A stretch of DNA of 33,955 nucleotides from an uncultured Pseudohongiella sp. (GCA_902591495.1 CACJAW010000023.1:1-33955); one strand, 5' to 3'. Counted from the stretch's first letter, positions 15,245 through 24,645 are shown. Notes: a model not told the origin generated them from the sequence alone. Numbers and translations: made by a program.

Positions 15245-17674
15245 ATGACCAAGAATATTTTGGAAAGTTTAAATCTCAAAGAAGCGCTTCAGTTAGCTCG
15301 AACAAAGAAGAGGAAAAAATCCTATGATGAAGTCGTAAGCATCTGCTCTGATATCCTGCTGGAGTTTCCTCATAATAAGAATGCAAAAGAGCTTCTCAAG
15401 GAACTACCGTACGAGGATTTTTTCTATAGGGGGAATGACTGCTTAAATAAGGGTGAACTAGAGTCAGCGATATCGCTCTATAAGAATGCATTAAAAATCA
15501 GACCCGAGTTAGCGGAAGCGCACTGCAATTTAGGGGTTGTATACAAAAGTCTCGGCGACAGTAAAAATGCAGTCGAGTGCTACGAAAATGCCCTTAGAAT
15601 TAAGCCTGATTATCTTGGTGCTCATATGAACTTTGGCTTGTGCCTAATGGAGTCGGGAAACTTAGTTGGGGCTGAGAATTGTTTCAAAAAGGTAATAGGG
15701 ATCAATCCCAAAGATTCTGCTGCAAGAGTAAATTTGGGTAACATACACCTCGCAAAATTAGAATTAGACACAGCTTCTGATTACTATAAACGCGCTTTTG
15801 AGCTCAATCCAAAAGAGATCAATGCCCTTTATAATCTGGGAATTACAGAGGGCAAAAGGAATGACTTTAATAGATCAATAGATTGGTATTCGAAGGTACT
15901 CGAAATTCAGCCAGAGCATTATAATGCTCTAAACAATCTAGGTACTATGCACCTTGAAACATTAGATCTACAAGCTGCAGAGAAATCCTTCAGGTCGGCG
16001 ATTCATTTTAACCCTACCTTCCCAGAAGCCCATAATAACCTAGGTCAAGTCCTTGTTCTTAGGGGAAAGAAAGGAGCAGCTGAATGTTTTAAAGAAGCAA
16101 TTCTCAACAAGCCGGGCTTTAAAGAAGCATACCTGAATCTTGCTGCAACCTTAGAATCAATATCTTTCGCTAGCTACGATCCTGACATGGCAGCAATTTT
16201 ACTCAATTTAGTTAAGCAAGAAAATTTAGTTAGACCCCGTGCTATATCTAATGCGGTTTACAGTTTTATTAAGCTTAATCCAGACTTTGCAAACATTCTT
16301 TCCATTAATAATACCGATGATCTAGACAAAGACTTGAATGGCGTCCTATTAAGCCTCTCAAATTTAGAACTTTTTGTGAATTTTATCGCTTTATGCCCTA
16401 TAACCGACCTTCAAGTAGGGAGCGTACTCTCTAACTTGAGACGTGCGACGCTCTTTAATATCGCTGATTTAGAAAAAGAGCCAAAAATTCTAAAGCTACT
16501 TTCTGCCATCGCATTTCAGTGCTTCTTAAATGAGTATATATTCACCGTGACGGATGAGGAAATTAGGACCCTCAAGAAAATTGAAGCTAAAATAGTAAGA
16601 GACATAGAAATCAATAGTCAGCCCAATGCTATTGAAATTCTATTGCTTTCATCCTATCGATCTTTGAGCGAATACGCATGGGCAAATTCACTGCTCACCA
16701 TTCCTGAACTTTCAGATATTCTCATACTGCAACTCCACAATAAGCAAGAAGAGCATACCCTTCGCGAATCTATTCCATCTCTGAGCGAAATTTCTAACGA
16801 TACCTCCGCAAAAGTAAAAGATCAGTATGAGCATAATCCGTACCCTAGATGGATCCATGTTTCAGCAGGGAATAGCTCGATTTCTATTTCTGAATATGTT
16901 GCTAAAAACAACTTACGTGTGCCAGAAAAGGAAATTTTAAATATAGAACAGGCGAGCATTTTAATTGCCGGTTGTGGAACCGGCCAGCAGGCCATTGAGG
17001 CTGCTTTTCGATATCAACATGGAGAAATACTGGCTATTGATCTAAGTTTGACGAGTCTTGCTTACGCTATGAGAAAGACTGAAGAATTTAGTCTAAAAAG
17101 TATCAGATACATGCAGGCTGATATCTTGAATCTGCCAAAACTAGACCAAAAATTTGATCTGATCGAATGCGCCGGAGTATTGCATCATATGGCAAACCCA
17201 ATGGTTGGTTGGAAAATTCTAGCGGAATGTTTAAATCCTGGCGGTTTGATGATGATCGGACTGTACAGTGACTTAGCGAGACAGCATATCGCAAAAGTAC
17301 GCAGAGAGATTAGTCAACTTGAGGTAAAACCGACCCTTCGAGAAATGATTGCTTTTAGAGACAACCTAATGGGCTCAACAGAACCGCATCATAGAAAGCT
17401 TTTCTTGGTTCCTGACTTCTATAGCCTGAGCGAACTACGCGACCTACTATTCCACGTGGAAGAACACCACTTCACAATTCCGCAGATAGGAGAGTGCCTG
17501 GAAGAACTCGGACTAGCGTTTTGTGGATTCCATAATCCGCATATATTAAGAAAATTTAGATTAATTTATGATGACAAAAATGCGATCTATGACTTGGCCA
17601 AGTGGAACGATTTTGAACGAAAAAATCCAGACATTTTTTCTGGAATGTACCAGTTTTGGTGTCAAAAGGTTTAA
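15245..17674 (+). CDS. TPR-repeat protein fused to a SAM-dependent methyltransferase
   Basis: About 809 residues from ATG 15245; TTG at 15233 would add four, and neither has a strong ribosome site. Numbered from the TTG, residues about 60-300 hold seven or so 34-residue TPR units (for example SAISLYKNALKIRPELAEAH). A helical linker follows. A class I methyltransferase domain begins after the linker block Y532-E-H-N-P-Y-P-R-W540, a hallmark of this fusion family. The SAM loop is AGCGTG (579-584), the acidic strand end is AIDLS, and the catalytic-face segment is ECAGVLHHM. The protein is cytoplasmic. Substrates of this family are not established; the TPR part probably binds a protein or peptide. 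It is transcribed alone, away from TerB. Confidence 0.85.
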   Translation: MTKNILESLNLKEALQLARTKKRKKSYDEVVSICSDILLEFPHNKNAKELLKELPYEDFFYRGNDCLNKGELESAISLYKNALKIRPELAEAHCNLGVVYKSLGDSKNAVECYENALRIKPDYLGAHMNFGLCLMESGNLVGAENCFKKVIGINPKDSAARVNLGNIHLAKLELDTASDYYKRAFELNPKEINALYNLGITEGKRNDFNRSIDWYSKVLEIQPEHYNALNNLGTMHLETLDLQAAEKSFRSAIHFNPTFPEAHNNLGQVLVLRGKKGAAECFKEAILNKPGFKEAYLNLAATLESISFASYDPDMAAILLNLVKQENLVRPRAISNAVYSFIKLNPDFANILSINNTDDLDKDLNGVLLSLSNLELFVNFIALCPITDLQVGSVLSNLRRATLFNIADLEKEPKILKLLSAIAFQCFLNEYIFTVTDEEIRTLKKIEAKIVRDIEINSQPNAIEILLLSSYRSLSEYAWANSLLTIPELSDILILQLHNKQEEHTLRESIPSLSEISNDTSAKVKDQYEHNPYPRWIHVSAGNSSISISEYVAKNNLRVPEKEILNIEQASILIAGCGTGQQAIEAAFRYQHGEILAIDLSLTSLAYAMRKTEEFSLKSIRYMQADILNLPKLDQKFDLIECAGVLHHMANPMVGWKILAECLNPGGLMMIGLYSDLARQHIAKVRREISQLEVKPTLREMIAFRDNLMGSTEPHHRKLFLVPDFYSLSELRDLLFHVEEHHFTIPQIGECLEELGLAFCGFHNPHILRKFRLIYDDKNAIYDLAKWNDFERKNPDIFSGMYQFWCQKV

Positions 17675-18317
17675 AAGGTATCAGAGCTAGAAATTTACGC
17701 CTGTTAAGCTCTGGTAACTCCTCTTCAATTACAGATCAGACAAGGCTGAACGGCTCCGTTTCATAAAAAATTTTGATTTGATTAGCAGCCTTCAGTCCTT
17801 GTCCCCCTGTGCCCCCTCCTTCTCTATGGTCCTAAGGTAGTGTGTTGAACGATTTAATTTGTGAGTCACAATCAAGGAATGTTGCTCTGAAACATTCAAG
17901 AGTAAGACTCTCAAAAACATGGATAAGTCTAGGGCCAACGGCGGAACATAACAAACTACCAATCTTCAACTGATAGGTGAAAAAAACTAATCCATATTGA
18001 TGCTGATCGTGTCAACAGCTTCTAAACTCAGCACAGTTCCTTGGTACTTATCAACAACAGGCTGTCACTAAAAACACTTATGTTGTTTGTTTTGCCGAAA
18101 GCAACCCAATGTTAGGGCGGTTAGCTCCTTGGTTACCTGCTTAATTAGCCCCTCCGAAAGACTGATTAAGCGGGTCTTTTCAAATCAAGTGCTAGTCGAT
18201 TAATTCAGCGGAGACCGTATCACTATACTAGTTGGGCATCATTTAAAGACACCTTACTTAATGAAAATGCTAGAGCGGAAGTAATCATGGACTTAGTTTC
18301 TCGCGAAGTTAGGCGAT
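17675..18317. other. 640-bp gene-free region with several hairpins; possible small RNA
   Basis: There is no credible reading frame over about 12 codons with start and ribosome site. Structures seen are: a 10-bp stem at 17679-17688/17707-17716 just after the methyltransferase stop, without a U-tract; GAATGTT/AACATTC at 17878-17884/17892-17898; AGAGT/ACTCT immediately after it; and a strong 14-bp hairpin with a T-run at 18135-18180. The last lies 460 nt beyond the nearest upstream coding gene, which hints at a separate short transcript ending there. I recognise no RNA family and no convincing sigma-70 promoter. Confidence 0.4.
18135..18180 (+). terminator. Strong intrinsic-terminator-like hairpin
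   Basis: A 14-bp stem pairs 18135-18148 with 18162-18175 (two G-U wobbles, no mismatches) around a 13-nt loop. One C and then TTTT follow on the plus strand. On the minus strand no U-tract follows. It would stop plus-strand transcription, either read-through from the TPR-methyltransferase or a small RNA. Confidence 0.55.
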
Positions 18318-20945
18318 TTAATCCTCTCTCAACGTTTGCTCCGCTCTAAATAAATTATCCGCCGCTTGCAGAATTTTCAATCGCAGAGGTTCATTATAGT
18401 CTGGATGTTGAGCAAGAAAATTACGTACAGTATCTGAGGCCGTTAAGGACACGTGATTACTCAAAGTCGTCGTTAACCAGCGCCCCGGGAAAAAAATATC
18501 GCCGGTAGATTGGATTTCCTCAAGTAACTCCAAACTTGGCAGAATATAACTTTCAGAAACGTCTCGCCGCAGCGGATGATGTAACGCTTGCAAAGCAGTC
18601 AAAACCCATGACTCGACCTCACGATTTTCGACGTCCCGTAAAGAATAGAAAAATTCGTCTCGAACCTCTTGTTCAGCTGACAGTGCTGGACTGATCCATT
18701 CGAATCGGCGTCTCCGATCTGCATTCATAATTCTCCCTAACTGTGCTGTCACAATTTCTTCTGACCTTTGGGGTAACCTGATGGCTAGGCTTGTTGCAAG
18801 GGAGACGTAGTCTCTCTCTGAAAGACTCAGACCTTCGATAGATAGCGTCCCACGCCATATTGAGTTCAATCGATCAGCAGCGAGTACCGACGAAGAAAAA
18901 TCTCTATAAGCTTCAAAAAATATTTTCTTACTACTATCCTCACCAGAACTCAACATCTTGTCCCATAACAAGCTCTCAAGTTGATTAGCAATGGCAACTC
19001 GATCAGAATCAGTCAGAAATGACCAATAGATAAGCTTAAGTTGATCCAAAACAAGATCGAGTAAAAGTTCATTATTCTCCTTACGCATAATACTAATTAA
19101 CTTAAGCCCGTAATCAGCCGCGCCGACCCCCTGACCCTCCAGCATATTTTCATAGGCGGAGATAAGCAGGCTGCCTCGCTTTACTTGATCCAAAGTTTCC
19201 CAATCATCAAATAACCCAATCTGAATTGGGAACAAACCGTAACCAAATCCATCTGCATTAAGCAAAAATGAATCATTATCAGCTTGAAAAATATGAGCCT
19301 CACCATCACTATTGACTGTCTCAGAAAACCAAGATCCATTCGCTTTACTAGCCTTGGTAAATACTTGCACCCAAACTCGATTTTTTCGCGAAGGATCCTC
19401 TTGCCTAATTTCTAAGCCTTCAGAAATCTGACTTACGGAAAAATGTGGTCGTCCTGGAGTGTTTACCCAAACACGACTCCAATCCTCAAGATTATCCGCG
19501 GATTTTTTATCTAAAATCGTAACGAGGTTTTCCCAAGTCGCATTAGAAAAGGAATATGCGCTTAAATATTCCTTTATGCCAGATTGAAAACTAGAGGGAC
19601 CAATCAGATTCTCTAAGTGCCGCATCATAATGGGCGCTTTGTTGTAGATAATATTACCGTAGAGTGTGCCGGCTTCATTCAGGTTGGACAAGCGCTGACG
19701 AATAGCATTTGCGCCTCCGGTTCTGTCTACTGCGTAAGCACTCGGATAATGACGAACCATAAAACTAAGATCGTGGTTTATCTCAGTAAAAGTTGGGTTT
19801 ACGATCTTAGCCGCCACAAAGTTGGCGAACACCTCTTTCAGCCATACGTCATCAAACCATTCCATCGTAACAAGATTGCCAAACCACATGTGTGCAGTCT
19901 CATGGGCAATTAGGCTTGCCCGTCCCAAGAGTTCGGTCTGGTTTGGAGATTCATCTAAAAACAAACTATCTGCCCGATATTGAATCGCCCCCACGTGCTC
20001 CATACCACCGTATTGAAAACTCGGAACCAAGACAAAATCAAACTTTTGAAACGGATAATCAATCCCAGTATATTCCTCTAGCCAGGAGAGGGAGGTTGCA
20101 TGAAGCTCAAAAATCTGGTCAAGATTTCTCGATACTTTCTCAAGATCACTTTCGCGGTGTAGCATACTAATTTTTCGACCCGCAATATTCCTAGTCACTC
20201 TCTCAAACTTTCCGGCCACAAAAGAGAAAAGGTAGGAACTAATAAAATCAGAGGTCGCAAAGCGCAGCTTCTTGTTTTCTCCGAGATCCTCTGTATTTAT
20301 AAGCCTGGCCGAGGAAACAGCATCCCAGTCAGCTGGCAAAATGAGGGTTAGATCGTATGTGGCCTTTAGATTTGGTTGATCGAAGAGTGGAAAAGATGAG
20401 CGGGCTCGGTCTGGGACAAACAGTGTATAAAGAAAGTCTGGATTACGATTAAGAGAACTATCCCCACTGAAAAACTCAATCTGAATGTTGTTGCGTCCAA
20501 CAATCAATTCTTTTGCAGGTATAATCAGGTGCTCAAGGACAGCCTCGTAATCTGAATCCTTACCGTTAACTCCAACTCTGGATAAATGCTTATGACCTTC
20601 AAGAAAATCTAATACCAGAGGCTTACTTGCATCCGACAAGGTAAAAGTAACAACTCCTCTTGCAGGAATCGGGTCTCTATGATCCGCCGGTAAAGTGAAT
20701 TCAAGCTGATAGTTAATGTCACTTAGTGTTAATTTTCTATGTTCTGCTAGATTGAGTGATACACCTGACTCCAAACTAGGCAACAAAGTTGATTGGGCTG
20801 CTATTCCAGTTTTTGCAGCGGCAAGAGAAAAAATCAAAAAAAATAAGACTCTAATAAGATTCATAGGCCGCCGGATTTTTTCTAGAAAAGGGAAATAATA
20901 ATAAGCAAACGCCCGGACCTTAACTAGACGCAAGCGTTTCACCAT
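18318..20945 (-). CDS. M1-family zinc aminopeptidase, exported
   Basis: Gluzincin aminopeptidase removing N-terminal residues from peptides. The zinc site is H348-E-T-A-H352 with E371 (HExxH-x18-E), and the exopeptidase motif at 313-317 reads GGMEH where most members have GAMEN; its glutamate, which holds the substrate amino terminus, is kept. The catalytic domain is preceded by the M1 beta domain and followed by a helical C-terminal region to residue 875. The annotated ATG (20945) touches the stop of the preceding gene (TAAATG), but the 27 leading residues look non-native. ATG at 20864 would begin a good signal peptide (MNLIRVLFFLIFSLAAA...GIAAQ). It is probably periplasmic and co-transcribed with the GlcG-like gene. 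Confidence 0.9.
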   Translation of the reverse strand: MVKRLRLVKVRAFAYYYFPFLEKIRRPMNLIRVLFFLIFSLAAAKTGIAAQSTLLPSLESGVSLNLAEHRKLTLSDINYQLEFTLPADHRDPIPARGVVTFTLSDASKPLVLDFLEGHKHLSRVGVNGKDSDYEAVLEHLIIPAKELIVGRNNIQIEFFSGDSSLNRNPDFLYTLFVPDRARSSFPLFDQPNLKATYDLTLILPADWDAVSSARLINTEDLGENKKLRFATSDFISSYLFSFVAGKFERVTRNIAGRKISMLHRESDLEKVSRNLDQIFELHATSLSWLEEYTGIDYPFQKFDFVLVPSFQYGGMEHVGAIQYRADSLFLDESPNQTELLGRASLIAHETAHMWFGNLVTMEWFDDVWLKEVFANFVAAKIVNPTFTEINHDLSFMVRHYPSAYAVDRTGGANAIRQRLSNLNEAGTLYGNIIYNKAPIMMRHLENLIGPSSFQSGIKEYLSAYSFSNATWENLVTILDKKSADNLEDWSRVWVNTPGRPHFSVSQISEGLEIRQEDPSRKNRVWVQVFTKASKANGSWFSETVNSDGEAHIFQADNDSFLLNADGFGYGLFPIQIGLFDDWETLDQVKRGSLLISAYENMLEGQGVGAADYGLKLISIMRKENNELLLDLVLDQLKLIYWSFLTDSDRVAIANQLESLLWDKMLSSGEDSSKKIFFEAYRDFSSSVLAADRLNSIWRGTLSIEGLSLSERDYVSLATSLAIRLPQRSEEIVTAQLGRIMNADRRRRFEWISPALSAEQEVRDEFFYSLRDVENREVESWVLTALQALHHPLRRDVSESYILPSLELLEEIQSTGDIFFPGRWLTTTLSNHVSLTASDTVRNFLAQHPDYNEPLRLKILQAADNLFRAEQTLRED

Positions 20946-21422
20946 TTAATTGGAAATACTCCCAATTACCTCTGCACCTGCGGTCGAAACCTCTTCATCT
21001 TGCGCTGCTCTTACTCCGCTCGTCGATATCGCACCAATTCTCTGACCATTACGATAAACAGGGACCCCTCCGGCAAATGTGACTCCCCCTTCAATTTCTT
21101 CAATGTCCCCTGCTTCGAGCAGACGACCATACTCACCGGACGTTAAACCAGTTTCATTAACTACCAATGCCTTAGCCGTAGCAAAGCTAAAAGTTCGACC
21201 TCCCGCACCGTCAATTCGTCTCAGCATTACTGGATTATTTCTCTGATCGGTAATCAATATTGTTACATTCCAGCCTTTTTCTCGAGCGTAAGCCTCAGCC
21301 GCATCCATAGCACTGGTAGCAAGATCGTAGGTCATTAAACTCTCTTCATCCTGGGAAAAAGCTACATTCGCGCACAGGGATAGTAGGCAAGTTAAAATAC
21401 AACTTCGTAATATATTACTCAT
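20946..21422 (-). CDS. Secreted GlcG/HbpS-family protein
   Basis: 158 residues with a Sec signal (cleavage near ANVAFS-Q, residue 23). The rest is a GlcG/HbpS-type heme-degrading or heme-binding fold: MDAAEAYAREKGWNVTILITD, DGAGGRTFSFATAKALVVNETG and GGVPVYRNGQRIGAISTSGV. Family members bind heme or small molecules; in Streptomyces HbpS is an extracellular sensor, while elsewhere the role is unclear. Its TAA is followed at once by the aminopeptidase ATG, so the two are translationally linked. It lies 90 nt downstream of the COG0523 GTPase. Confidence 0.85.
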   Translation of the reverse strand: MSNILRSCILTCLLSLCANVAFSQDEESLMTYDLATSAMDAAEAYAREKGWNVTILITDQRNNPVMLRRIDGAGGRTFSFATAKALVVNETGLTSGEYGRLLEAGDIEEIEGGVTFAGGVPVYRNGQRIGAISTSGVRAAQDEEVSTAGAEVIGSISN

Positions 21423-21512
21423 GGTTATCCTCTCTCATAGTTATGGTAGGGACGCACACTTAATAAAACCGTTAAAGAATTTAACTTCAAAAAATAGCTC
21501 AGCTTTCCTTAA

Positions 21513-22553
21513 CTAGGCCAGACAGGTAAGCAGCTCATCTTCGATTCCCTCTAGGGTGTCAACCCGACCGCTGATTATTTCGATACGACTATCATTAAGT
21601 TCCTTGAGATTTAGTTGGGTCACTACGCTATCAACTTTATTAAAAGCTACAGAACCCTCGGTAGTAATGAAGACGCCCTTTAGTCGCTCTGCCTCTACGC
21701 CATGAACCAAAGATAGCAACCTATCAACCTTAAAATGCATCGCTGCGTTGAATATCCATCCCTTACTAAAAAACCCTTCACCTGAATTCTCTGCACTTAT
21801 GTATCCATCTGCAGGCGCCTCTAAGTCCGGCGGCAGTGAGCTGGGAAGTTCTTTTGAAGAGCCATTTTCGGGATGTATCAAATTTTTCTCCAAAGCGGGT
21901 GTCTTTAACCAATCTAATTCCAAAGCCCCGTGATTGACTGGATAAACTAACTTGTTATTTTCCGGAAATTTTCTGTTAATGTAATCCAACAATTCAGAAT
22001 AATCATGAGGACCATAGAGGTCAGACTTATTAGCGATAATTACTTCAGCAACCTCTAGTTGCTGATTAAAAGTATCATTGCTCGTATACCGGCTGTCCCC
22101 GATTTTTCGGGCATCCACGAGCGATAGGGTTGCACGGATATCCAAGACCTCTCGATAATAATCTTTAGATAGCATTGCAAGAACTTCTTTTGGATGACCG
22201 AGCCCTGTCGGTTCGATTAAGAGACGATCTGCTTTAGATTTGGCTAGCAGCACGCCCAATGCCATTTGAAAAGGTAAACCATTCGAACAACACATGCATC
22301 CGCCAGGCACCTGACTTACGGTTACCCCACTGTGACTGTCAGTATTCTTGGCAAATAGGTTGCCATCTATTCCAACCTCTCCAAACTCATTAACCAGAAC
22401 AGCCCAATGCTGGTCACTTGGTTTGCTACTTAACAAATTCCTTATAGCTGTTGTTTTTCCAACGCCAAGAAAACCGGTGATTATATTCGTAGGGACACGA
22501 TTTTTTATTTTTTGTTCGGCCATACTCTCTGCCTGCGAATTAACTAAACTCAT
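21513..22553 (-). CDS. CobW/COG0523-family G3E GTPase, metallochaperone
   Basis: 346-residue cytoplasmic GTPase of the COG0523 family, which delivers metals (often zinc) to client proteins. Visible are Walker A GFLGVGKTT (27-35), VNEFGEVGIDG, the metal-binding GGCMCC (CxCC at 86-89), IEPTGLGHP (Walker B side), NKSD specificity loop and the CobW C-terminal domain starting near SKGWIFNAAMHF. There is no His-rich tail. It starts 9 nt after the MerC-like gene, so the two form an operon. In many gammaproteobacteria such pairs belong to the Zur zinc-starvation response. I did not find a convincing Zur box in the 97 bp before the pair. Confidence 0.9.
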   Translation of the reverse strand: MSLVNSQAESMAEQKIKNRVPTNIITGFLGVGKTTAIRNLLSSKPSDQHWAVLVNEFGEVGIDGNLFAKNTDSHSGVTVSQVPGGCMCCSNGLPFQMALGVLLAKSKADRLLIEPTGLGHPKEVLAMLSKDYYREVLDIRATLSLVDARKIGDSRYTSNDTFNQQLEVAEVIIANKSDLYGPHDYSELLDYINRKFPENNKLVYPVNHGALELDWLKTPALEKNLIHPENGSSKELPSSLPPDLEAPADGYISAENSGEGFFSKGWIFNAAMHFKVDRLLSLVHGVEAERLKGVFITTEGSVAFNKVDSVVTQLNLKELNDSRIEIISGRVDTLEGIEDELLTCLA

Positions 22554-22562
22554 AATTTAGTG

Positions 22563-22985
22563 CTATTTCTTTTCGGTAGTGCCGCAATGGCGGTCTTGGC
22601 AAGCTCTAAAATTTCGAACATGAGCAAACGCGATAATTAATGCGCCTAAGATAGTTGAAATTTTTTCACCCAACTCTCCCAATACATCTTCCCCTACAAT
22701 AAGTATTAAGCTCATTAGCAACAAACCGAATAGTCCAAACATAAGAATTTCTCGCCGTCCATGTTTTCGACATCCAAGCCCCAGACTAAATATGCTGGTC
22801 GGAATTACAAGAAAAAGTAGGGCATAATGGAATCTCTCATCATCCAAGAATGTTGCTCCAAGCGCCGGTAGCATGACTATCGCGATTGGCGTAAGAAGAC
22901 AGTGGGCGATACAAAGCATAGACAATCCTATCGCTGCTTTATCTATTTTTATCGTTGAATCTTCCATTTCCTCTCTCATCATCAA
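22563..22985 (-). CDS. MerC-domain inner-membrane protein
   Basis: 140 residues with four hydrophobic helices (about 18-45, 52-69, 82-98 and 107-125). The first carries C25-x3-C29 in LSMLCIAHCLLTPI, the MerC metal-binding signature. Further cysteines and histidines occur in GLGCRKHGRR and the C-terminal CQDRHCG. MerC proteins move Hg(II) in mer operons, but stand-alone versions beside COG0523 genes are linked to zinc homeostasis and are the better parallel here, since no other mer gene is present. The upstream sulfatase ends 97 nt away. Confidence 0.85.
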   Translation of the reverse strand: MMMREEMEDSTIKIDKAAIGLSMLCIAHCLLTPIAIVMLPALGATFLDDERFHYALLFLVIPTSIFSLGLGCRKHGRREILMFGLFGLLLMSLILIVGEDVLGELGEKISTILGALIIAFAHVRNFRACQDRHCGTTEKK

Positions 22986-23082
22986 GAAAGCGAGCCAAAA
23001 TACCGGAAATCGCTAGATTCTGCTAGTACATTTAATCCGTCTATGACTTGGCCACTTCGCTTATTGTTACAAATTACTGGAT

Positions 23083-24627
23083 CTACATAGGCAAAAAATC
23101 AAAATTCCATGCATCAATAAAAGAACGCGTACGAGATTGCGCCATGATTTGTTTCGCACGCATTATTAGTTCGGGATATGTTCCCGAAACATTGGTCGTT
23201 TCATACGGGTCGCTGTCAAGATCAAACAACTCAATTTCCGGATTTAATCCGCTACGTTCATTGTATATTCGCACTGCTTTCCAGCTGGTGTTTTGACTAT
23301 CAAAAAATCTTACGGCCTGGGAATGGCTGCCTCGCACGCTATGGAATTCCCAATAGAGACTCTCATGCCTTGCCTGATCTTCTTGGAGCAACGCTGGCAG
23401 AAACGAAATACCATCATTGCTAGGCGCTTCAACACCAGCAAGATCCGCGAGTGTTGGCATTAAGTCCCAAAACGCAGAAACATGACTTGAAGAGCTGCCA
23501 GCCTCAATTCTTCCTGGCCAACGAGCTAAGGTTGGCATCCGAATTCCACCCTCATAGAGATCGCGTTTGTATCCACGATAAGGCCCGTTAGAGTCAAAGA
23601 ACTGCATATCACCACCACCCTCAGGCGTGGGTCCATTATCGCTACTAAAAATAATCAACGTGTCTTGGTCAATGCCGAGCTCCCTCAACAAGCTCATTAG
23701 CCGGCCCACTGCTGAGTCAACATTTGAGATCATGGCCGCTCTGGCCGCACGTGGAGTAGGATGAGGTAAATAGTTACGCTGAGCAGTGTAAGGCGTTTCC
23801 TCAAAATGCAGATACTGATTCAATTCATCTTCTGGTATCTGCAAGGCAGCATGCGGTGCGGCGAAAGCTAAGTATAAAAAGAAGGGTTGCTCTGAATTGG
23901 ATTTAATAAAATTCAAAGCCGCCTCGGTTAGCCTGTCCTGGGCGTAATCATCTCTTTTGTAGGACTCATAGCTAGAAGGGTCAAAAGGATCCGCATCACG
24001 AGGAAGCGGTTGATGAGGGTATAAGTATGCATTATTGAGCGGGAACCATCTTTCGTTTTCCCAAAGGTGAGTCGGGTAATGATTGTGAGCTTGTTTTTGA
24101 TCAAGGTAGCCCAGGAAATAGTCAAAACCATGCTTATTTGGAATTCCATGAGAACCTGGCCCGCCCAAGCCCCACTTGCCAACAAGTCCGGTGCGATAAC
24201 CTGCACCCGCTAGCATAGTTGCTACTGTCTGGGTGCCAGGATTTAACGGCATTTGTCCAAATTCCTCCTCATCAGTGAATCCGCCCAATTCGAAGTTGCC
24301 ACGAATTTGAGCATGTCCTGAGTGTAGGCCAGTCATAAGTGAGGCTCTAGAAGGAGCGCACACCGTATTTCCAGCATAGTGCTGTAATAAGCGCATTCCT
24401 TCATTCATAATCCGATTAAGATTTGGCGTCTTGATGTATCGTTGACCAAAGGGCTCTATATCACCAATGCCGAGATCATCAGCAAGAATATAAATCACAT
24501 TAGGACGACTGCCGATAACCGAATTGGTTTGCGCCTCAAGCAGCATCATACTGTTCAGGCTGGCAACTAACAGTAGCAAACTTCGGATGAGAAATTTCTT
24601 TGAAAATAGATTGAGATCGATATTCAT
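23083..24627 (-). CDS. Secreted type I sulfatase (CAPSR)
   Basis: Sulfate-ester hydrolase with the formylglycine signature C-A-P-S-R (Cys95 of the frame counted from TTG 24642). It has the metal-binding ADDLGIGD, the GLHSGHAQIRGN element after the signature, VGKWGLGGPG, FAAPHAALQIP, SSDNGPTPEGGG and EGGIRMPTLARWPG. ATG 24627 is the better start: it gives a clean Sec signal peptide (NLFSKKFLIRSLLLLVASL, cleavage near LEAQ) and has GGA about 8-10 nt upstream. Length (514 residues) is normal. It begins 18 nt after the stop of the orphan membrane protein, so the two are probably co-transcribed. The substrate class, carbohydrate or aryl sulfate, cannot be told from the motifs. Confidence 0.9.
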   Translation of the reverse strand: MNIDLNLFSKKFLIRSLLLLVASLNSMMLLEAQTNSVIGSRPNVIYILADDLGIGDIEPFGQRYIKTPNLNRIMNEGMRLLQHYAGNTVCAPSRASLMTGLHSGHAQIRGNFELGGFTDEEEFGQMPLNPGTQTVATMLAGAGYRTGLVGKWGLGGPGSHGIPNKHGFDYFLGYLDQKQAHNHYPTHLWENERWFPLNNAYLYPHQPLPRDADPFDPSSYESYKRDDYAQDRLTEAALNFIKSNSEQPFFLYLAFAAPHAALQIPEDELNQYLHFEETPYTAQRNYLPHPTPRAARAAMISNVDSAVGRLMSLLRELGIDQDTLIIFSSDNGPTPEGGGDMQFFDSNGPYRGYKRDLYEGGIRMPTLARWPGRIEAGSSSSHVSAFWDLMPTLADLAGVEAPSNDGISFLPALLQEDQARHESLYWEFHSVRGSHSQAVRFFDSQNTSWKAVRIYNERSGLNPEIELFDLDSDPYETTNVSGTYPELIMRAKQIMAQSRTRSFIDAWNFDFLPM

Positions 24628-24645
24628 TTTAATTGATTCCAATCA

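Noticed and set aside
17829-17841. GGTCCTAAGGTAG, identical to the 23S rRNA helix 71 core and to part of the I-CeuI site
   Set aside because: The flanking bases do not continue the 23S sequence on either side, so this is a 13-base coincidence and not an rRNA gene or fragment.
18113-18175. tRNA-like opening (GGGCGGTTAGCTC...TTGGTTA) before the hairpin
   Set aside because: The D-stem partner, an anticodon arm and a GGTTCGA-type T-arm are missing; the region folds as one long hairpin with a T-run instead.
22986-23082. Possible Zur box upstream of the MerC/COG0523 pair
   Set aside because: Only a loose TTGTTAC-AAA-TTAC resemblance; arms do not match the TGTTATA dyad well enough to call.
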